From: Chromera velia
Lineage: Eukaryota > Sar > Chromeraceae
Assembly: GCA_018398765.1 (NCBI GenBank)
Contig: JAHBMJ010003118.1
Coordinates: 18,139 to 82,138, forward strand
DNA length: 64,000 nt
Direction of reading: 5' to 3'
Shown: positions 1 through 10,211 of the stretch, in pieces
Position numbering within the stretch: the stretch's first letter is position 1
Layout of the letters: each line of letters opens with the position of its first letter
The notes under the pieces: generated by a model
Told to the model about the DNA's origin: nothing
Seen by the model: only the letters and a program-made list of their open reading frames with translations
Database searches by the model: none
Position numbers and translations under genes: made by a program

Positions 1-1189
1 AGACTATTATAGACATAAAATTTATTTTTTTAAATTTGTCAATGAATGAATGAATGAATGATTGATTGAGGGTTAAATCCTAGATCCAGCGATACCAGAT
101 CCCAAGCCACTAACAAGGCTTTGAGACCAACCCCATATTATACAAAAAGCTTACTCAACCTAGGTTTCATGGGGCATTTGAAGGCTTGCAAGACTGGGCG
201 GCCCCTTCGCTTTAGTCTTAAGCAGGCATACCAGATGGAGGTACCCAGTCCTCGGAAAAGACAAAACCTGTATAGCACACAACAAACCAACCCTCCCACC
301 TACCTTCTCCCTTACAAGAGAAGGATGTCCGAAGGCACAATTTCTTCAGAACCTATGGAAAGATAAAAACAAAAGAAGGCGCGCCCCCTCTGTTCAAAGC
401 CCCCCCTCCAACCAATACCCTGGGCCACTTTTATTTGTTTCAAGAACTAGTAAAATTGCTGTCCGAAGTTTAACCTTAGACCTGAAACCTAAGGCCCCCT
501 GTTTGAAGATCAGTAAAAATCTACAGGAAAGAAAACGACAAGATAAGAGAGTTACCAACCTTTTTCTCCTGTCTGCCCCTCCTATCTCCATTCAGACTCT
601 TCCTCCCCTTTTCTTCCGATATCAGGTCCTTTGTGTTTCTTCTTACCTCCACCGTTTCTTCCTCTAGTTCTTCCCCCTATCTGGTTTGAACCTATCAGAT
701 CGCTCCTTAAGGCGGTTTGAGACACGTTGGCCTCTCGCTTCCCCCCAGGAGGCCTCGCAGCCGATGGTGTCATCACACTCCCAGCCGCTGGAACTATAGT
801 GATTTCAAAGATTCAGCAGCAGCTGCGGAGCAAGGGATTGGAGGACTGGGTTGGTCCCTATCCCTCGGTCGGACTCATGCTGTTTAAACTTGAATGAAGG
901 AGGGGGGGGCTACGCCCCTCCGGGCCCTCCCTCCATCACGGGGGGGGCTTAAGTAAACTTATGCCCCCCCCCGGTTAGTTTGAGGAGGGGGGGCGCCCCC
1001 TCCCCTCCGGGTCTACTTATAAACCTTAAAACAGTAACAAATTGAAGTGAACAAAGATATATGTCATTCAATTTGAAGGATACTATATATTATTGAAGTC
1101 AATATAAGTCTACAAAGAGTGCGATTGTTTCATAGTGTCCATCCATTTCTCGCTATTTCTCCATCCAGTCAATAACATGTATGAGTCAA
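1..1189. other. Gene-poor left edge
   Basis: No convincing coding exon was found. Short reading frames on both strands lack recognisable domains, and most begin at non-ATG codons. The notable content is a G/C-homopolymer block near 897-1015, in which runs of 8-9 G or C alternate with a short repeated CCTCCGGG motif and could fold on themselves. The rest is unremarkable unique-looking DNA. Confidence 0.5.
897..1015. repeat. Poly-G/poly-C inverted block
   Basis: G runs (898-910, 941-948, 984-990) and C runs (965-974, 993-997) face each other, and two near-copies of a GAGGGGGG...CCCCTCCGGG unit are present. The block can form hairpins or G-quadruplex-type structures. It resembles the other poly-G places in this window (near 38876-39014 and 62978-63007). 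Confidence 0.5.
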
Positions 1190-1930
1190 CAGTATGACTC
1201 GACCCATCCACCTATCTCAATCTATCCATCCACCTATCAATCCACCCACCCAATGGCATCCACTCATCCATCCATCTATCCATCCAATGGCATTCACCCC
1301 TCCTTTTGGCCATGACTCTATCTATCTATCCATCCAGCCAGCAATAAAACTATCCATCCATCTATCCATCCATCCTCCCACCCATCCATCTATTTATTCA
1401 TCTACCAATCTGTTCATCCGTCCATCCAGCCATGACTTCACTTATAAATCCACCCATCCATCCGCATCCGTTCATCCATCCCCCCATCCCTCCATCCATC
1501 CACCCACCCATCCATCTATCCATCTACCAATCTGCTAGCCAGTCTGTCCATCCCTCCATCCTAGCCTCCATCCAGCCATCCTTCAACCCAGCTATGACTT
1601 CATCCATCCACCCAACGAGCCATGTCTTCATCCATCTAGTATCTATCCATCCACCTATCCATTAACCCACCCATCCGTCCATATGCATGCATGTATCTGT
1701 TTATCCAGCCATGACTCCACAAATCCATCCATCCCCCCATGATCCATCTATCCAACCAGCATCAGCCAGCCACCAATGAAACCATCTAGGAAACCATCTA
1801 TCCTTCCATCCAGCCATCCATCCATTCATCTATCCATACATCTAATGGCATACATCTATCTATCCATCGATCCTATCCTTCCACGTCCTTCCATGCATCC
1901 ATCTATCAATCTACATCCATCTACCATGCA
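1190..1930. repeat. CCAT tetranucleotide satellite
   Basis: About 740 bases consist of degenerate CCAT/ATCC tetranucleotide repeats with occasional longer units such as CAGCCATGACT. The long His/Pro/Ile-rich reading frames here are simple translations of the repeat and are not genes. Confidence 0.9.
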
Positions 1931-2232
1931 ATAAGCCCGATCGCAGGCATCGGAAGTATGAAGCCCAATCGCAGGCTCTAGGGAGGGCGGCCCCCCTGCC
2001 CCTCCCACTTTAAACAGCATGGTCGGACTGCTGTGGGTTTGGTGGCCTTGGGGGCCGGAGGCTGGTTTGTGGTGCTACTGCTCTTCGAAGGTGGCGTGAT
2101 GCGATCAGATTTTGGTGTAAGGAGCGATGATGACGCTCCAAGGGGAGCTGAACGTATGTCACACATGCCTGTAAAAATGAATCTGAACAGTGTCAAACCT
2201 CTATTTTTGAGTATAAATATGCATGAGCACAA

Positions 2233-3768
2233 CTAGAAAACGCAAAGCCGACGCAAGTTGCTAGTGCAAGTTGGCATCGCTGAACTGCGTGAACATTGTA
2301 CAAACCCGGACTTTAATCGCACATGCAAACCTTCAAACGATACTACACATACACACATGCCGACATAGACTGTCACATAGTGCTGCAAGATGATCACAAG
2401 CAGTCTGTCATAAGCATCTGAATCAGATTAGTACTCACTCTAGGTCAGGCAGGGTGGTCTTACTATCTGCGTGTTGGCCAGCCGTCGGTGGGACGCCGGG
2501 CGGCGGTACACAACACTCAAACAGAAGACAAAAAAATGCCCAGCTCGCGTTTGAATCGTCACAAAGAGACAGTCTGCGATCAGTCAGCCCCCAATTTCCT
2601 TCTCTACGCCACGATGCAATTATGCGCTTCCCTCAATGTCGTAGCAAATTCACGCGTGTACAATAAAACTTCGATCAATGTGCAGAGCTGCACACTACCT
2701 TTGAAGCGTGCATGCGCAAGAGACACCCCTAGCCACCGCTGTCGAGAAGTAACTCTTTTTCTGCTCTTCGAAGTATGTGACCCATGTGTGAGTCTCATCA
2801 CTGACAGTGAAAAAATCTAACGACAAGCATCCCAACACGTACTAATACAGACCCCCACCCCTTTCGGTACTCTCCAGCTTCGCCACCCCGCCCATCCTGA
2901 CCTTTGTCTCTCACAGAGAGGATGGTCGAGAGGCACGAGGCACAAAGACCAACTCACACACGTCTCTCACAGAGAGGATGGTCGAGGGGCACAAAGACCA
3001 ACTCTCATTCACTCAAAGCTTTCGTATGCATCACGTGTCTTCTCCTCATTGGTGAAGCTCTCGTATGCATTGAGTGTCTTCTCCTCATTCGTGAAAAAGC
3101 ACAGAGAGTTCTCCACATTCTCATGCGCACGTGGAAAGTCAAAAGCAAACACACATACACACACACATACACGCTCGCACCGCCACACGAAACAACACAG
3201 CACCAGCAGCCTACCGCCTTCACCGCTTTCCTTCCTTCCTTCCTGGCAACACTCGCGGCTGGCAGTCTCTCGCAGGATAACAAAAAAAGAACTCTAGCTA
3301 CGAAAGCCCGCCATGTGCCTTCATGCACTCACTTCCCTCACCTCCCTCTTCCTCCATGACCAGCACCATGCACACAGTCTTGCGGTTGGCAATAATAGGT
3401 CTCCTCCAAAGCCACGAAACATGCATGCAAGAATTGTACGAACGTTTCATTGAGTGAACCAGATGGCATAAAGTCAGTCTTCTCTTGACGGCCTTCCGAT
3501 TGGAAGGAAGGCAATGCAGGGAAGCGTGCAAATACACGTACAGACGGATGGAACGAGATTATACGTCGAATCACCACATCCCACCTATGAACCATTGTCC
3601 TGCCTTCTGCTTTTCCTTTGTCGATTTCTCTATTTCATTATCCTTTGCTGCTGTTAGCCTTTATCCACATGCACGCACTCACTCACTCACAGCTCCCCGT
3701 CGTCTCCTCCCCATGCACTCTTTTCGGATCCTGCTACCTCAGTGGAACCTCGAAACAGACTCTAGCTG
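2233..3768. other. Intergenic stretch with local duplications
   Basis: No exon with good splice sites or conserved-looking protein was found. The region holds two back-to-back tandem duplications (2906-3094) and a short CA microsatellite near 3141-3175. It lies downstream of the minus-strand membrane-protein gene that ends at 3769. Confidence 0.4.
2906..3094. repeat. Two adjacent tandem duplications
   Basis: A unit of about 56 bases starting GTCTCTCACAGAGAGGATGG occurs at 2906 and again at 2962. Directly after it, a unit of about 38 bases containing TCGTATGCAT and GTGTCTTCTCCTCATT occurs at 3018 and 3056. Both pairs are slightly diverged. Confidence 0.75.
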
Positions 3769-4536
3769 TCACTCGTCGGCCTGCTCTGTCTGACAGTGTA
3801 CGTCCCTGGGTTCTCTTTTCCTTTCTCTGTGAGCCCCTCCCTCCTGATACTTCCTGTAGAGGCTCCAGCTGACGTAGAGGAGGTATAGGTCCTTCCACCA
3901 AGGCAGGCTCATGAAGAAGGCCATCACAGACAGCACAGTGACTGCCTTCAGGGGAATCGGGTGCACGGGGGGGGCGGCTGTGTCTGCCTCCGGCTCGGGG
4001 GGGCACTCGTCTGCTTGAGGGCCATTCGTGGGTGTGGGGGTCGGAAGGGCGAGAAAATGCTCACCCAGTGGGCCTGTGTTCTCTTTGACAGTCTGACTCA
4101 TCTTTTCCATCTCAGCGGCAAATTCGTCGGAGTGATACAAGATGAGGAAAGAGACCAGATTAACCAACATAAAGAAGCAAGTCAGAGCAAAGAACCAGAG
4201 TCTTAGATACAAGAGGCTGTGCGCAAGCCTCACATCCTTCCTGTAGACAGCGAACATAGCGAGGATTCCAGGTGCAAAGTATTCGTACAGAGAATATCCC
4301 AAGTTTAGGAAGGAGAAGTCCGCGTAAAGACTCTGCACCCCCAGGAGAAGGCTCAGAGCCCCGAGAAGCCCTACGCCGAACTCAAGAGAGAAGGAACAGC
4401 AACTGCAACAGGGGAAGCACCAGACCCTGTCTGTTCTTCTAAGGAGTTTGCATTTTCGCTCTTTGGGTCTTTCGACCTCTTTGCCGTCTCTTTCTGGTCC
4501 GGAGACGGTTCTTCTTGACAACCCCTGATGCTCCAT
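3769..4536 (-). CDS. Four-helix integral membrane protein, unknown function
   Basis: This intact single-exon gene encodes 255 residues and starts at an ATG. After a basic N-terminus (1-40) come hydrophobic segments at about 49-71, 75-98 and 104-134. An acidic, proline-rich loop follows (about 140-192), then a fourth segment at 194-213 continuing into an aromatic stretch to 228, and a charged tail. A Cys cluster (CFPCCSCCS, 40-48) opens the first helix. The layout of three helices, a long loop and a fourth helix is reminiscent of small endomembrane tetraspan proteins, but no family motif is recognised, so the function is left open. A decayed relative with the same order of hydrophobic blocks lies at 8111-9295 on the same strand. 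No intron is needed to explain the frame. Confidence 0.75.
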   Translation of the reverse strand: MEHQGLSRRTVSGPERDGKEVERPKERKCKLLRRTDRVWCFPCCSCCSFSLEFGVGLLGALSLLLGVQSLYADFSFLNLGYSLYEYFAPGILAMFAVYRKDVRLAHSLLYLRLWFFALTCFFMLVNLVSFLILYHSDEFAAEMEKMSQTVKENTGPLGEHFLALPTPTPTNGPQADECPPEPEADTAAPPVHPIPLKAVTVLSVMAFFMSLPWWKDLYLLYVSWSLYRKYQEGGAHRERKREPRDVHCQTEQADE

Positions 4537-5486
4537 TGTTCTCAGCCAGTTCGATCAGAATTTAAGGAAGTTTGTGACTGGATGGCTCTCAAACGTGTAC
4601 TGTGAAGTACGACAGGGAAGTGACTCAGTACAGTAGCGAACATTCAAGCGGAAGGCAGGAAGTCTGAACAAGATTAATTGAAAAAGCCACCGCGCAGTTT
4701 TCACTCACGCAGCTAGAGCTAGCTAGCTCGCGCGCAGCCCACCCGCCGCGCCGCGCCCGCCGGCCTGTACACGCGTGTACGTGGCCGCGGCGCCGCGGCC
4801 GTTTAATTCTATTAATATCACGGGCGCCGCCGCCGGGTCCCGAAAGATGTGGTCCCCATACGTCCCCATTTATCCTCATTGCATAAACACTTCTCAATTC
4901 ATATTAACTCATATCGCGCCGAATATAATATAATCGTGGAGTCATTTGTACATCGATGTATCTAGACACATCTACCAGATATCATTTAATGTTATTATCT
5001 TCTTACATAATTATCTTTCGTTCTACCTGCTTGAGTTAACTATAAAATAATATGAAAGTTGATTTAAGTTCATCGTTAATTATAACCCCAACAAACTAGC
5101 GCAGACTGCTAAAAAGTTTAAAGAAGAGAAATAGGGAGAGAAAAAGAGACGGTAAGACAAAGGAGTGATGAAAAAATGAATAAAACGAAGTTGGAGAGCA
5201 TCCATTGCCATCCAAACATATCACATCGTATGTTACAGCGGCCTTTCAAAGCTTTTCTTAATGGAATAGTCTAGCTTCAGCCCATAAAATGCCACTATAT
5301 ACCACAAAGCTTTAAATAAAATAAGTTTACAGAGAGAAAAAATAAGACTAAGTGAAAATCGAGAGACTTGGAGTTCAAAAAACAGTTTAAGCCTTAAGAT
5401 ACCTTTTTTACTACCCAAATATGAGTTTCCACTGTCTTACTGAGGTTCTCATACACCTTTGTTTTTATATACACCTTTACAAAGGA
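4537..5486. other. Upstream region of membrane-protein gene, CpG-rich then AT-rich
   Basis: This is probably the promoter side of the minus-strand gene that starts at 4536. The first 330 bases include a CpG-dense palindromic patch (4690-4860). The rest (4900-5480) is AT-rich with no coding signal. Confidence 0.4.
4690..4860. promoter_or_regulatory. CpG-rich patch with perfect palindromes
   Basis: The patch contains two perfect palindromes: GTACACGCGTGTAC at 4767-4780 and an 18-base GGCCGCGGCGCCGCGGCC at 4783-4800. Many further CG dinucleotides surround them in otherwise AT-rich DNA. It lies 150-320 bases upstream of the start of the 3769-4536 gene. A promoter or regulatory role is inferred from position only. 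Confidence 0.35.
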
Positions 5487-5696
5487 GCAGCGCACTAAAG
5501 ATTTGTGATAACCCAGTTATATTTTGGGGCTAACCCCCCCCCCTCCTTTTATTATTTAATTTGGTAACCCCGCTTCTCTGCCCCAGAAGATGGGAGGTGC
5601 GTCTTATTACCCTTGGGTTAACATTTATTGTAACGTCCTTTCCCCCCTCCCCCTCCCCTAACATAACTGGGTTACCAAAAATCTTTAGTGTGCTGC
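5487..5696. mobile_element. MITE-like element with 34-bp terminal inverted repeats
   Basis: Bases 5487-5520 and 5663-5696 are inverted copies of each other (about 34 bases, roughly four mismatches, containing CACTAAAGATTT and TAACCCAGTTAT). They enclose about 140 bases rich in C runs and have no coding capacity. The size and terminal inverted repeats fit a non-autonomous DNA transposon. No clear target-site duplication was seen. Confidence 0.6.
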
Positions 5697-5805
5697 CCCC
5701 AACACAGTGACTCAACTACTCATGATATGATACTCAAATACTTACTAACTTGTTCTACTGGTAACTGGTCTGTCTTCTTAGCTGTCTTTTAGTCTTTTTA
5801 AAGCT

Positions 5806-6051
5806 AGTTGAAGTACAGGTGAAGGTGAAGTTAGGTAAGGTGAAGGTGTATATCAAGGTGTCATAACAGGTAATGAATCTAATCTCGCATGCTATCCAAA
5901 ACACAATATGCACAGAAATGATAAAACAATACATCCGCGTGATAATCGCTCGGTGTGGTGATTATTCGCTGCATGCGTGCAACATGCGTATATGACACAA
6001 GCCCAGCCAAGCCCACGGCCCAATACACGGCACGGTATCTGTACTTCAACT
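5806..6051. mobile_element. Dispersed repeat family D1, copy 1
   Basis: The copy begins with AGTTGAAGTACAGGT (5806-5820) and ends with the inverted ATCTGTACTTCAACT (6037-6051), so it has terminal inverted repeats of about 15 bases. The body contains a GATAATCGC...GCGATTATT-type hairpin and a TGCATGCGTGCAACATGCG stretch. Two more copies in the window (6052-6277 and 9303-9527) show it is a dispersed family. It has no coding capacity. Confidence 0.7.
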
Positions 6052-6277
6052 AGAACTTAGATAAGGTGAAGGTGTATGTCAAGGTGTCATGACAGGTAAT
6101 GAATCCAATCTCGCATGCTATCCAAAGCACAATACGTACAGAAATGATAAAACAATACATCCGCGTGATAATTGCTTGGCGCGGCGATTATTCGCTGCAT
6201 GTGTGCAACACGCGTACGTGACACAAGCCCGGCCAAGCCCGCGGCCCAATACACGGCACGGTACCTGTACTTCAACT
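6052..6277. mobile_element. Dispersed repeat family D1, copy 2
   Basis: This copy is directly adjacent to copy 1 in the same orientation. It is about 90 percent similar by eye from GGTGAAGGTGTAT to the terminal CCTGTACTTCAACT (ending 6277). It lacks the left terminal inverted repeat seen in copy 1, so it is either truncated or a tandem duplicate. Confidence 0.7.
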
Positions 6278-8110
6278 CCTCCCCTCGATCGTGTTGCCGA
6301 AGCAAAAACAAAACGTTGCAGAAAGAATACGCAAGACAACATGAGCGATACAACTCAGGATAAATTTCATTCCAGCAAAAACAACAATAAAAATGAAAAT
6401 AGCCGCATGCTCTAACAGTGAGCTACAACAAAAAGAACGATTGCATGCTCTACCGATTGAGGTAGGAAGTCAAAAAGTTTCGTCAAAAGCAAAGACTTTC
6501 TGTATGTAACAGTTACATCATCAATCCAATCTGTTTTGATCTCCCCCCTGCTCTGTCCTCTTTTAGAAAAGAAAACCAGAAGTTTGTACTACAAATCAAT
6601 TCAGTCCGAAAAGGAAACAGACTTGTGGAATCAATCAAAATGTGATGAACTCCTGAATGCAGATGAGAAAATCTGGATTGATGAATGAATGAATGAATCA
6701 ATAAATAAACGAATGAAAATAACTTGTATTGAATGAGATGAATCAGTCAGAGTGCGGAAGCGATGACAGATGACTTACGTGCATCACCTACTTTCCTTTT
6801 GCAGAATTAAAGCAAACCAAAATTTAAATTGGTCGACAAAAAAAAAAAGTTGAATGTCATTGAACGTCTTTTCTTCTCAATCTTTATCGCGCTGCGCTTT
6901 CTTCTTTTCTTCCTTTGTCTGTCTTTTGCTATCGACATGCATATATGAGAAGAAAACCTTTTATAAAAAGAAAAGAAGTGAAACAACCATCGAAAAGTGA
7001 AAGGACACTGTTCAGCTAGAATAAAGAGCAATCCGAGAAAAGAAAACGAATCACAAATCGGATAGTCGAGTCAAACACATCATACAGACTGCACATCTTT
7101 GAAAAGAAAATAAGATGCAGTGAATTCTATGCAGTGAATCCAGAAGAAAAACAGAACTGCCGAATGAAAGCAAAAACGAATGATGCATTTTCATTTCTAT
7201 CTTTCCGTTCCGGTTCCTTCTGTATGATGTGTCCTCTCTCTCTTCCCCATCTTCCCCCCTCTCTCTCTTCAATCCGCCCCATTCCCTCACGTTCCTGTGA
7301 TTCCTTCTCAATCTACTACTCAGGTTGACTTGTTTGAAAAGAGAAGAGAAAAGCAAGAACTGCAAAGAGAAGGAGGAGAGAGAGAGAAAGAGAGAGCAAT
7401 AAACAGTGGAACAAAGAGAAAACGCAAAAAAAAAATAATTTTGCTGTATGTGAAAAAGAAACTTTCACCAAACATGTTCAGGCAATGCAAAAAGAATAAA
7501 GAAGAGAAAAGAAAACCTTTTCAATTGTTAAATTATTTCGTTCTTCTCTTTCCTCCTAGCCCTCTTTCTTTAGCACCCCCGCTCCCCCCCCCATTCTTTT
7601 CTCATTTCATTAGTCAAACGATGATCAAGAAAGAGAAAAGACAAGAAGAAGAACGTGAGAGAGCAAAGAAAGAAAGAGCGAGAGACGCCAGAAAGAAAAG
7701 AAAAAGAGAAAAAAATCAAACAAAAAGAAGAGTAAGACTCTGAATGAAAAGTGATGAGAGAACGAAACATCGGCTACTCAAAAACGCAGTTATCTTCCGC
7801 TACCGCCACAACAAGTTACACAAAGACTAGATGCTCAGACTCACATAGTACAAAAAGAAAAAAACAGTTTGAGAAGAGAGGTCTCAAAAATGAATAAAAA
7901 AAAATAATTGGACGTTTACATACATCCATGTTTGTCTTTTTATTCTTGTGCATTGGGAAAGCGAATTCAAGCGGAATTCTTTTCCTTCCTTCTTTTCAGG
8001 CAGGGATCTGCTACTCCATCATCCCAGTCCTTACATGTATTCATCCCCCCCCCGGCCATCCGTTGCTGACAAGGTGGAAAAGGGATATTCACAAATTGAC
8101 TGATTTGGAT
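6278..8110. other. Purine-biased intergenic stretch
   Basis: The region is rich in GAAA/AAAG on the plus strand, especially 7330-7900. Its reading frames are Lys/Arg/Glu low complexity and look non-coding. No exon with convincing splice sites, RNA gene or mobile element was recognised. Confidence 0.4.
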
Positions 8111-9295
8111 CTAAGGATGGGTGCAGAAGCTTAAGGCACTCGAAGTCCCCACAAAGCCTATATAGAAGTCATCGAGTCCATCCGTTCACAAAACCCAGAA
8201 AACACAGCCAGACGAAATCGATACAACCAGGTACAGCATGCAGAGCAAGCACACCGCTCTGAAGGGTATGGCTACTGCCTCATGAATTGTCTTCATTCAA
8301 CGGAATGTGGCCCGGCGACAGACTCATGAACGTGGGTGGGCAACCCCCGACACAGTGCACATCTCAATCCAGACATGACCTATTTGCGTATCAGAGCACG
8401 TCCAGGCACTCACAAATCAAGAAACCATCCCATTCTCACTCAGGACGTCCATCTGGCACAGGCGAGAGGCACAGGCGAAACGGCACACTCCGCATAACAC
8501 ATAGAACGAAGGTCCACGATGATCAGAACTCCTTTCTTCTTCCTTTGGAAGACTTCACGCAGGGTTAGATGACAAGAAAACAAAACTAATGCAGACCTGT
8601 CTCCTGGTTTGTTCAGTCACCACTCATAAGTAGAATAGAACGTCGAAGACCAGGAAGAGACAGCACAGGCTGTTCACAGTGTCAACTGAGGGACGTAAAG
8701 AACCATGAAGGAGAGAGAAAGAGATAGATCAACACACCGTGGGAGGTCGTTTACGAGGTTTTCCTTTACTTGCGAAATAGATTCCAATCCCAACAAGAAG
8801 CTGCACTTGAAAGATCCACAGAGATACCTCTGCCAGTCATCCTTGACTGCTCAGAGGCGCTGTTGCAGAAGGTTGTCCAAACTGTCTCCTTTCCTTCACA
8901 ACCAAAAGCCGCACACCAAAAGCCGCAATGCTTCATGAACTGTAGTCCACCCGACTCCTTCTCCTTCTGCAGATTAAGGGAAGACCCCTTTTAGGACCAG
9001 TTCTCCACTCCTGCTTGCGTCCGACGCGCACAAACAGACAGGTCGTTCACCTTGTCCATACAATCAAACAGATTCATAGCAGCTGAGTACACAACTGCCA
9101 GGAGGGTTTCTATCACGAAAGCGAGAATATGATTGAAACGACCAGGCTGCGCAAACAGATGCGCTGCAAAGGACAGAGGAATGCCCTGAGGCTGCTTGAA
9201 GAGAAGGGGAGCGGTCCTCAGTCACAGAGAGAGAACTTCAAGATGAGGAAACATCGTAAACTGCAACACAGCAAGAGCAAGCACTGTAGGCTATT
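8111..9295 (-). pseudogene. Decayed paralogue of the four-helix membrane protein
   Basis: Read on the minus strand, four hydrophobic blocks appear in the same order as in the intact gene at 3769-4536, but in different frames and broken by stops. Block 1 is Cys/Leu-rich (about 9290-9230). Block 2 ends in LLAVVYSAAM (about 9130-9070), comparable to LAMFAVYRKD. Block 3 contains VSLWIFQVQLLVG (about 8840-8800), comparable to LRLWFFALTCFFML. Block 4 contains IPFRAVCLLCMLYLV (about 8270-8210), comparable to IPLKAVTVLSVMAFF. An in-frame TGA follows, then DDFYIGFVG, comparable to KDLYLLYVS. Some interruptions could be introns, but the stop inside block 4 argues for a pseudogene. The homology is judged by eye only. 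Confidence 0.45.
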
Positions 9296-9302
9296 GACCA
9301 CA

Positions 9303-9527
9303 GAACTTAGGTAAGGTGAAGGTGTATGTTAAGGTGTTATGACAGGTAATAAATCCAATCTCGCATGCTATCCAAAGCACAATACGCACAGAAATGATAA
9401 AACAATACATCCGTGTGATAATCGCTCGGAGCGGCGATTATTCGCTGCATGCGTGCAACATGCGTACGTAATACAAGCCCGGCCAAGCCCACGGCCTAAT
9501 ACACGGCACGGTACCTGTACTTCAACT
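9303..9527. mobile_element. Dispersed repeat family D1, copy 3
   Basis: This is a third copy of the 225-bp repeat, in the same orientation as the copies at 5806-6277, starting GAACTTAGGTAAGG and ending CCTGTACTTCAACT. Like copy 2 it lacks the left inverted terminus. It sits just outside the 5' side of the membrane-protein pseudogene. Confidence 0.7.
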
Positions 9528-10211
9528 AAGCTTAACAAAAAGGCTTCAAGATACAAAGTGACAAAGTCATTAAAGGGAGAAGAGAAACGCAGAATCTTCG
9601 TTTTTTCTAAATCTACCACACTAATATAAGTATAAATATTTGTAAGTATATATGATTTTCTAGTATACAGTATTACACAGTATACATATTATAATTAAAG
9701 AATGTTTCACGTACTTCTAACTTTAAAAATTGATCTAGAAATATCTAGAAATTCATACGTACACTCACTCAATTATTGGTGGATGTGTCAGATCGATCCG
9801 GAGATTCGAAAAAAACAGATATGAAGAAAAACATACATACATAGAAGTACAGATCAATTGGTGGTGATTTGATCTCATTGCAAACCCTTTGCAGCATACA
9901 GGAGGCCTTGACACCGGATCCTGGTTGGAAACCTGTGCGCTACTGGTAGTAGCTCGCATACGTGCTTCAGACTGACTGAGTATGCCATAGTAGTAGCTCG
10001 CATGCGTGCCTCAGACTGACTGAGTATGTTAAACAGACTGGCTGGGGGCCAGCACTTTGTCACGGCTCCCCTGCCCTCACTTCTCTACTTCCCCACCCAC
10101 CCACCCCTGGCCCAAGCTTTTTTGCCCCGGACAGGCCCCGCTGTTCTTTCTTTTTGCCTTCAGCCAAACAAGACTGCAGCAGCAACGGACCGTCGATATT
10201 CAAAACTTCCC
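9528..10211. other. Intergenic stretch downstream of giant gene
   Basis: AT-rich DNA (9600-9800) is followed by a two-copy tandem repeat of a 38-base sequence, TAGTAGCTCGCAT...GAGTATG, at 9948-9985 and 9992-10029. The 3' untranslated region of the minus-strand giant gene probably lies here. No gene is seen. Confidence 0.4.

Noticed and set aside
1194-1665. His/Pro/Ile-rich proteins at the left edge
   Set aside because: Direct translation of the CCAT satellite.
8111-8270. TGA read as an amino acid in the membrane-protein remnant
   Set aside because: All other genes in the window use TGA or TAA as normal stops and the remnant has other lesions, so a pseudogene is simpler.
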